64,000 nucleotides of DNA from Thalassia testudinum (taxonomy: Eukaryota > Streptophyta > Magnoliopsida > Alismatales > Hydrocharitaceae): positions 70,887,001-70,951,000 of the forward strand of contig JAZHRO010000002.1 in assembly GCA_037157565.1 (NCBI GenBank). Reading direction: 5' to 3'. A program made the position numbers and the translations under genes. The notes below the pieces were generated by a model, which saw nothing but the letters and a program-made list of their open reading frames with translations, did not search any database and was not told the origin of the DNA. Shown in pieces: positions 57,679-64,000 of this stretch. The stretch's first letter is position 1; every line of letters starts with the position of its first letter.

Positions 57679-60389
57679 TGTAACGAACGCGTGCCCCAGA
57701 CGTCTTTTAAGACGTCTGGGAGGTGGCCCAGACGTCTGACAAGGCGTCTGGGAGCACATCCAGACATCTGACCAGACATCTGGGATCGTTTCCAGACGTC
57801 TGTAAAACAGTTATTTTTCGCACGAGAGATTCGTCTGCGCGCCTGTGCACGCAGACCCTCGATTCCTCTCTCTCTCTCTCCCTCTTTTTCCCTCTCTCTC
57901 TGCAGCTGTAGACCTGCCGCGCTCTCTCTCCCTCCTCCTCGCGCGGCCTTAAAAGGCCACGCCTCCCCTCCTGTCGTCTCCACCATCCCCTTCCTCTTCT
58001 CCTTCCTGTGCGCAAGAGCGAGCGAGCGCGAGGGCGGCAGCGGCGGCCGCAGTGAGCGCGGAGGAGGTGCGGCGTGCGAGGGCGGAGCTCTGCCGTGAGG
58101 GCGAGCTCGCCGGAGCGGCTTGGCCGGCCGGCGGAGGGCGCAAGTGGCGCGGAACGACGCGGAGAGGGACCTGCTGCGGTCTGAGCAGCAGACGCGCGAG
58201 GTGCGACGCGGGCGGCGTCGCGAGCGGAGGCCGAGCGGTGCCCTGTTCTGGAAAAATTTCCAGAATCAGACGTCTGGGTTTATAGCCAGACGGCGAGGGA
58301 GACGTCTGGAAGATCATACAGACATCTGAAAGGTGAGTATTCCACTTTCTTCTTCCTTCCTGTCGACTGACCGTACTGAGGGAGGGAGTTGGCTGTGCGC
58401 AGGCTCGCTGATTCGCCATCCTTTGCGAATCAGACGTCTGGAAGTTGTACCAGACAGCGGGAGTGACCTCCAGACGTCCGGGGTGACCATCGGACGTCTG
58501 TGAGCTAGGCCAGACGTCCCCGCAGACTTCTGGATATCTGGGAAACCACGTTAAGCAGGTAATTCTCTGATCCACTTTTTAAGACGTCTGGAAGAAGTTC
58601 CAGACGTCTGATTTTACACAGTGTCGTCGTTTTCGACCCGTTTAGGGCCCGTTCGGGCTCCGTTTTCCGCGATTCGAGTTGCGTTCTTTTCAGAATTAAT
58701 TCCTCTACCCGTCTACAGTAGCTATACACTGTTTTGAGACTTTCCTTGTGTTTGATCCTTGTGATAGGGCCTCGTTCAGTTGCAGTCTTGGGAGTCGCGG
58801 AGGCACGCGGGATTCCCGATCACACCCCCATTACTCCCGTTGTACCTGGTAGAGTGGCTTTAAGTTATTAAAATCTGTTAAATTATGAAACCATAAATAG
58901 AACCTAGGACATTGCATGAACCCTAGGAATGAGAAATAGATGGAATGATAGCTCCTAGGTGTTGCATGAATCCTAGGACTGGAAAACTAGATTGTATGAT
59001 AGATCCTAGGATATGGCATGAATCCTAGGATGGGAAAACTAGTGGAATGTATAATACTGCAGTCTTGGAAAATGGAAAGAGATATAAAGCTGCCTGTAAT
59101 TTGAATTAACAGCTGCCTGTTGTGAATAGATAACGTGGTTGAGAACATGGATTGTAAGAATGTGAAACTGGAAAGTGAAACTTGGATGTTTGAGTAAAAA
59201 GGATGGAACCCTACGGGGAAGTAGGAGTAGAACTCCTGGAAAGTGAATGGAATAGTTTTGGGGAAGTGAGCTGGCCCTTGAGTATGGAGTACCAAGGAGA
59301 GCGACTGTCCCCCTGTTTAGTGCAGAGCGGAGCCAGCCGCCCCAGGGACCCGGGGTTAGGACTGGCCACTCTGTACCGACTTGCTGGCCCTCGCGTACGT
59401 AATACCGAGGAGAGCTACTAGTGTAGGGAGGTACTAGCTACCCCACGGGCCTCGGGGTTCTGCTAGCCTCCCACATCGACTTGTTAGGCCCGCTGGGGCA
59501 AACCAGGGTAGTCAGGCGAGGGTGTGCGGACTGTGGAGGGGCAAGGCCCCGATTTTGTTACTGTGGAGGGGTTGGACCCCTGTTACTGAGAGGGCTCTGC
59601 CCTGGACTGGTTCCGTGCTGTGCTTTGGACGCACCCGTTAACGGAAACGATTGACCGCGTGCCAGTACGGGTTAGCTACCTGTGCGTTTATCGCGCGTGC
59701 CGTAGTCACCGTTACGTCTGTCAGTGACCTTGGGGTGGTTGACTGAGGGTAGGATTACCACGGGGGACTCTCCCGGCCAGGAGAGCACCACGTGCTACTT
59801 CTACTTTTTGGAAAAGACTGCAATCAAGATCGTTCCCACGAGGAACATTCGAGATCAAGTAAAAGATCTGAGAAATAAATGAAATAGTGAGACAATTGAA
59901 AGATGTAAATAAAGAAAGTAATAGAACATAACAGCTACTGTACACTCTACTGTTGTCTTTAGTTTTAGTTGCCACTCTACTCAGCGTTTTGCTGACGTGT
60001 TACACTCGTTACCTTTTTCAGGACCAGGTGTTGAGCAGCCAGGGTCAGCGGCTGCAGAGGACGCTGGGCCGAGTAGGGTCCAGTAGAGTTACTACTGTCT
60101 TTTGTACCTCTTTGTTTCCGTTATAGTGAGTAGTTCTTGTTTCCGCTGTACTTTTCTTTACCTGCAGTTCATGTTATATGATAAATGTTGTTCTACTGTT
60201 GTGGTAATATATACTGTAGTAGTTTCTTTCCTTACTGCTGTACTTTCTTACTGTTAGTTATATTCATGCTGAATGGGGTTTATTTTACTGCTCTTTTGGT
60301 TACTTCCTCGTTGGACGACTAAGTCTTGGGATTAGTCGAGTCGGTCCAGTTCTCGTGTCTCGTAGGGACTCGGGAACCGGGTCGTTACA
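57679..60389 (+). mobile_element. Solo LTR C of the chromovirus family
   Basis: Perfect CCTCC duplication (57674-57678, 60390-60394). 2711 bases from TGTAACGAACGCG to CGTTACA, colinear with the LTRs of the 16254 element, including palindrome clusters, CCTAGG units, triple hairpin and splice-like signals. Confidence 0.93.
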
Positions 60390-60879
60390 CCTCCTCTTCA
60401 TAATGAGTATTTTGTCCCTCGATAGCGACAGAAATTCACAACGCGAATACCCAACCAATAAACAAAGTAAAATACAAATCAAACCTATAGAGCCACAAAG
60501 TATATAAATGAAACTAGCTATTATAGGAAAAGGATCTTCCCTTAGGTGGAAGTATGTCGGCTTGACGCAGATGCATGAACCACGCGGCGGCTTCGTCACT
60601 CTCATAACTGCGAAGGGAGAGCAGGTGCACAACAACGATGAAGCTCTCTTGAAGTGGAACTAAAGCTTAGAGAGTTAGGCCTTCTTCTCAAGATCAAATG
60701 GACACTATATGATGTGGAAATTGTTGCTTGGTATTTCTCAACAAGGCAAGGGACCTCTCCTATTTATAGATGGCTTAGGAAGGCCTAGGAAGGCTTTGGA
60801 AGCCTTAAGTAGCCGTTGGGGATCACCCCAAGGCAAAACAAGCCGCAATCAGAATCATTAATGATTCTGACAAGATCAT

Positions 60880-61410
60880 TAGATGTCTGGGAAAAAGATC
60901 AGACGTCTAGAAGTCACTCTTAAGATGTCTGAAAACTAAATTAGATGTCTAATTCTAGACGGATTTCCTTCCTGACATGAGTCAGATCTAAACAGGGTTC
61001 TTATGAAAGTGGGTCAGACGATAGGTTGGATGTTTGGCACTATGTCTGGACTTCTGGAAACCTATTTTACTGCGGGAATGGATTTCTAAAGGTCCAAACG
61101 GCTATATTAGTCTAGGAAAGTGATTTTAGGTTAGTCGAGGCAAAACGGGTACATATCAGACGTCTGGAGTCCTGTAAAGACGTCTGATAGAAGATCAAAG
61201 GTCAAAACCTCAACGATAATATTCTAAGCCAACGTTCTACTAATTGGATGTCTGGCCAAGTCATCAGACGTCTTCTAAGACGTCTAGACTAAGGGACGGT
61301 CGTATGATTTCAACAGACAGAAGGTTCTAAGACCCGCCCTAAAAGTTTGGGCGTTTGATTCAACATTCAGACATCTTAAAGTCCAAAATCAGACGTCTGA
61401 TTTTCAGATT
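60880..61410 (-). promoter_or_regulatory. CAGACGTCTG cluster in LTR D
   Basis: At least ten full or one-mismatch forms of CAGACGTCTG/AGATGTCTG in about 530 bases, upstream of the minus-strand TATA. Many copies have decayed to ATGTCTG, a C-to-T change at the CpG. Confidence 0.6.
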
Positions 61411-64000
61411 GGACGTCCGATTAGGCTGTTTGAAGCTTATCTTGATTTTCTAAGTTCTCTAAGAATTATCTAAGTATCCTAGGGTTGTGCAAGTGTTCAT
61501 AGGACTACAGTTAGGTAACTTTGAGGCTCTTTAACAGATATTTTAAGACAAAAATAAAGAGCAACAAAAGAAACAAAATCAAAGTACGACGAACAAGAAC
61601 GAAAATCTATCATATTCTTCATCTCTTTCCTTCTTCAAGCTTTCGCTCCTCGCGAAGCTCCTTCTCCTCTAACGAGCTCTTCCAATCCACCATAGACGTG
61701 AGCTCTGAGGTCCTTCACACTTGAATCCATTCCAAAATAACCTAAAATCTTATACTTTAAAGGCAAATGTTAAATACAAGTGTTTTGTTATTATCAAAAT
61801 TGACGATCGTGGTGCCCTTGCACTAACAAAGGTTGCCCTCTTTCCCTATATATTTTCATTCTATGTTCAAAGTACCTCTCTAAAAGTCTGAGAAAGGTGC
61901 TTGATAGCAATATTATATCAAGATTTCAGCTACATAAAAATACACCTCTGTTAATGCATTTGATGTTCACAGATGACATGATGTTTTTTGCAAAAGCTCC
62001 TGTAGGTGAAGTCAAAGAATTGAGAGAAATTTTAGCTTATTATAAAAGTTGCTCTGGTTAGAAAGTTAATTTTGAAAAGACAAAGGTAGAATTCAGCAAA
62101 GGTACACTAGATGACGAAAGAAATCTGATTATGAATGTTATAAAAGTAGGACGGATGAAGGGAAACGAACTGTATTTAGGAAGTCCTATCTTAGATGGTG
62201 CAAACCAGAAGCATTTGAAAGAATTACCAGTGACCAAATATACAAATAAATTAGCTAGATGGAAGGGAAGAGTATTATCAATAGGAAGAGGGATTCTGAT
62301 TCAAGATACCTTAGCATTGATACCTGGTCATCTAATGACAACTAATTTGTTTTCAAGAAGATTGTGTGCAAAGATAGATAACATAATCACTGACTTCTGG
62401 TGGGGAGCCAACGATGGAAGAAGAGTCATATACATAAGAGCATGGAAATACATTTGTACTCCAAAATTTATGGGTGGGCTTGGATTTAGGTCTATCGGAT
62501 TAGTAAATATGGCCTATTTACTCAAGATGGGATGGGCTCTGTGTAATGACAAAGAGGATTGGTGGCAAAAGCAAATTGAACAGAAATATTATCCTGGTGT
62601 ATCCTTTTGGGAGTATATACCGAAGTAATCTGATTCTCCATTCATGAAGGCATTATTTGTTCTCAAGGATATTCTCATTGAAAATGTCCAATGGCTAGTG
62701 GGTAGTAGAGGAAATATCAATGTATGGAGCGATTCGTGGTTGGTAACTGGAGGTGATCTACCTATTCCCTGCAATAATGAGATTTTAGTTGTGTCATCTA
62801 TATCTTCTCTGAGGAGACTAGAACTTGGAATGAACAAACAATAAGGAGTAGCTTTATTCCATCCTCAGCCAAGAAAATTCTCAGTATGCCTATACATATG
62901 GATAAAGACTTGCTCATCTGGAAGCCTCACCCCAAGGGGTTTTTTTTCACTAAAATCAACTTATTTGCTTTTGTTGCAGCAAACAAGTGTTCAAAATAAC
63001 TTGTTTGAAAAATAAATTAAAGCTTGTAGGAAAATATGGGTCATGAAAGATCTAGCACCCAGAACCAAAATCTTCGTCAGGAAATTAGTGGTAGGTGTGC
63101 TACCTCTAAGAGCAAAGCTTGCAAATAGAATGAGGGTGGAAGATCCAACTTGCCCCTTTTGTCTATCAGCTGAAGAGGGTTGGATCATTTGATTAGGAAT
63201 TGTCTATTCATGAGGGTAGTATGGTTTTTTTGGTGGATAACTTGGATGAAAGATCATGAATATTGGTAGGATGCAATAATGGAAATTGTAGATCAATTCA
63301 AAATGGCAGGTCTCTCAAATACTTTACCATGGTATGTACTGCACTCATTGTGATTGGATAGGTGTAAACTGATAATGGAGGAAGGAGAGTAGACCTGTAT
63401 GCGGTGATTGAGAGTGCCAAAAACATGTGTAGATTCTATGATTGGAATGATAGAAATGAGTCATTGAATAGGATAGAGTAGATGCAAAATCATATTGAAC
63501 AAACTGTTAAAACTATTGAAAAAAGAATAATGGTCTATGCAGCAGTTGGGAGTCATCAATCCATGGTGGCTGCAGTTTTAATGGATAGTGAAAGAAATGT
63601 CTTAGCGACATCTGCAAATATGGTGGAAACCAGCAATAGCTTTTTAGCAGAAGCTTGGGCAATTAACTATGGTCTTTCTTTGGCTATCCAACTAAGCTTG
63701 TTGGATGTGGCAATCTACTCAGACGCCAGCAACCCAATTAGTCAAGTTAAAGCCCATGATCAGTCTTTGTGGAGGATGAGGTATGTGATTTAGAAATATG
63801 CTTCAATGCTTCATACTAATAAGCAATTTCAATTACTAAAAGTGGAAAGGAGAGAGGTTAGCTTAGCACATAAGCTTGTTGGATTCTATTTGAATCATAA
63901 CTTGAAGGGATTGTGAGTTAAACCTCACATTCCTTGTATTTATGAAGGCTGATAATAAAATTTTCTTTGCAAAAAAAAGGAAGGGAAAATGACTACGTCA

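Larger units (their letters stand above)
53919..61828 (-). mobile_element. Solo LTR D, minus strand, with nested insertions
   Basis: Perfect AAGGT duplication (53914-53918, 61829-61833); on the minus strand it begins TGTTAGTGCAAGGG and ends with the complement of TGAAGG. Removing LTR A and LTR C leaves about 1.72 kb. TATA-like CTATAAATAGG lies on the minus strand near 60765, downstream of a long CAGACGTCTG cluster (60880-61410). The interrupted RT frame joins across it. Confidence 0.85.
44086..63915 (+). pseudogene. LINE ORF2 in pieces: endonuclease, RT, zf-RVT, RNase H
   Basis: The ATG at 44086 gives MNVLSWNCRSLG, the start of an endonuclease domain; VVSETHISKEKF follows. After the Sirevirus insertion it continues at 51786 (RGSGILYVKNLDVSV, CIGDFNVIF, LIRERLDRVF). 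RT pieces span 52600-53417 and resume at 61834 (CPLSPYIFILC), with the catalytic FTDDMMFFAKA near 61972. A zf-RVT region (CPFC near 63155) and a plant-type RNase H domain follow at 63482-63793 (VAAVLMDSERN, EAWAINYGLSLA, IYSDASNPI). Many stops and frameshifts; inactive. Unlike the minus-strand LINE it has an RNase H domain, so the two belong to different LINE families. Confidence 0.85.
42840..63978 (+). mobile_element. Second L1-type LINE, plus strand, split by nested insertions
   Basis: Four segments in one order: about 42840-44285, 51786-53417, 53877-53918 and 61829-63978. They encode ORF1, endonuclease, RT, zf-RVT and RNase H, ending in an A-run at 63971-63978. The interruptions are a Sirevirus-like element, a small hAT-like MITE and a solo LTR with its own insertions. 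The RT sequence reads straight across the last junction (RQG then CPLSP). The 5' boundary is approximate. Confidence 0.82.

Overview
This window is repeat-rich nuclear DNA of a flowering plant, probably a large-genome species. I favour a monocot on general style only. Almost everything here is a transposable element, often nested, and I find no intact host gene. The indicators are plant-type: a Tekay/Del-like chromovirus primed by initiator tRNA-Met, a Sirevirus-like Ty1/copia element, L1-type LINEs with a DUF4283/zinc-knuckle ORF1, PIF/Harbinger elements with 3-bp TTA duplications, and hAT elements with 8-bp duplications.

Layout. 1-1086: part of an LTR on the minus strand, cut by the window edge. 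1322-11909: a decayed PIF/Harbinger element with TTA duplications. It holds, on the minus strand, a Myb/SANT ORF1, a DDE transposase and a third ORF with a GRF zinc finger, plus a Ty3/gypsy relic and a captured ZPR1 gene fragment. 11913 onward: the end of a second Harbinger-like element that abuts the first across one TTA, followed by another Myb/SANT ORF and two GRF-like zinc-finger genes. 16254-25994: a full-length Ty3/gypsy chromovirus with ACATG duplications. 26949-30595: a second copy of that family on the minus strand, reduced to one LTR and part of gag. 31293-34575: AT-rich tandem arrays and a possible Helitron end.

34575-42206 is an L1-type LINE on the minus strand with a CACTTGTGAT duplication. 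A 2.8-kb hAT element (36201-39046) is inserted in its RT gene, and that hAT element contains a solo LTR (36977-38375). From about 42.8 kb to 63978 runs a second LINE on the plus strand. It is split by a gag-only Sirevirus-like element (44286-51782, which itself carries a solo-LTR-like insert) and by a solo LTR (53919-61828) that contains two further insertions, one of which contains another. In most cases the nesting order is fixed by target-site duplications and by coding frames that resume on the far side.

The observations I rate highest are: (1) a palindromic CAGACGTCTG module shared by several different LTR families; (2) three consecutive hairpins in the chromovirus LTR, with paired changes that keep the stems; (3) a gag-pol frame with nine nonsense codons, all TAG or TGA and no frameshift, as expected from C-to-T decay in CG and CHG contexts; (4) GRF zinc-finger ORFs accompanying Harbinger Myb genes twice; (5) a tRNA-like box A/box B module inside two diverged LTRs. 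All product calls rest on motif recognition by eye; no database search was run.
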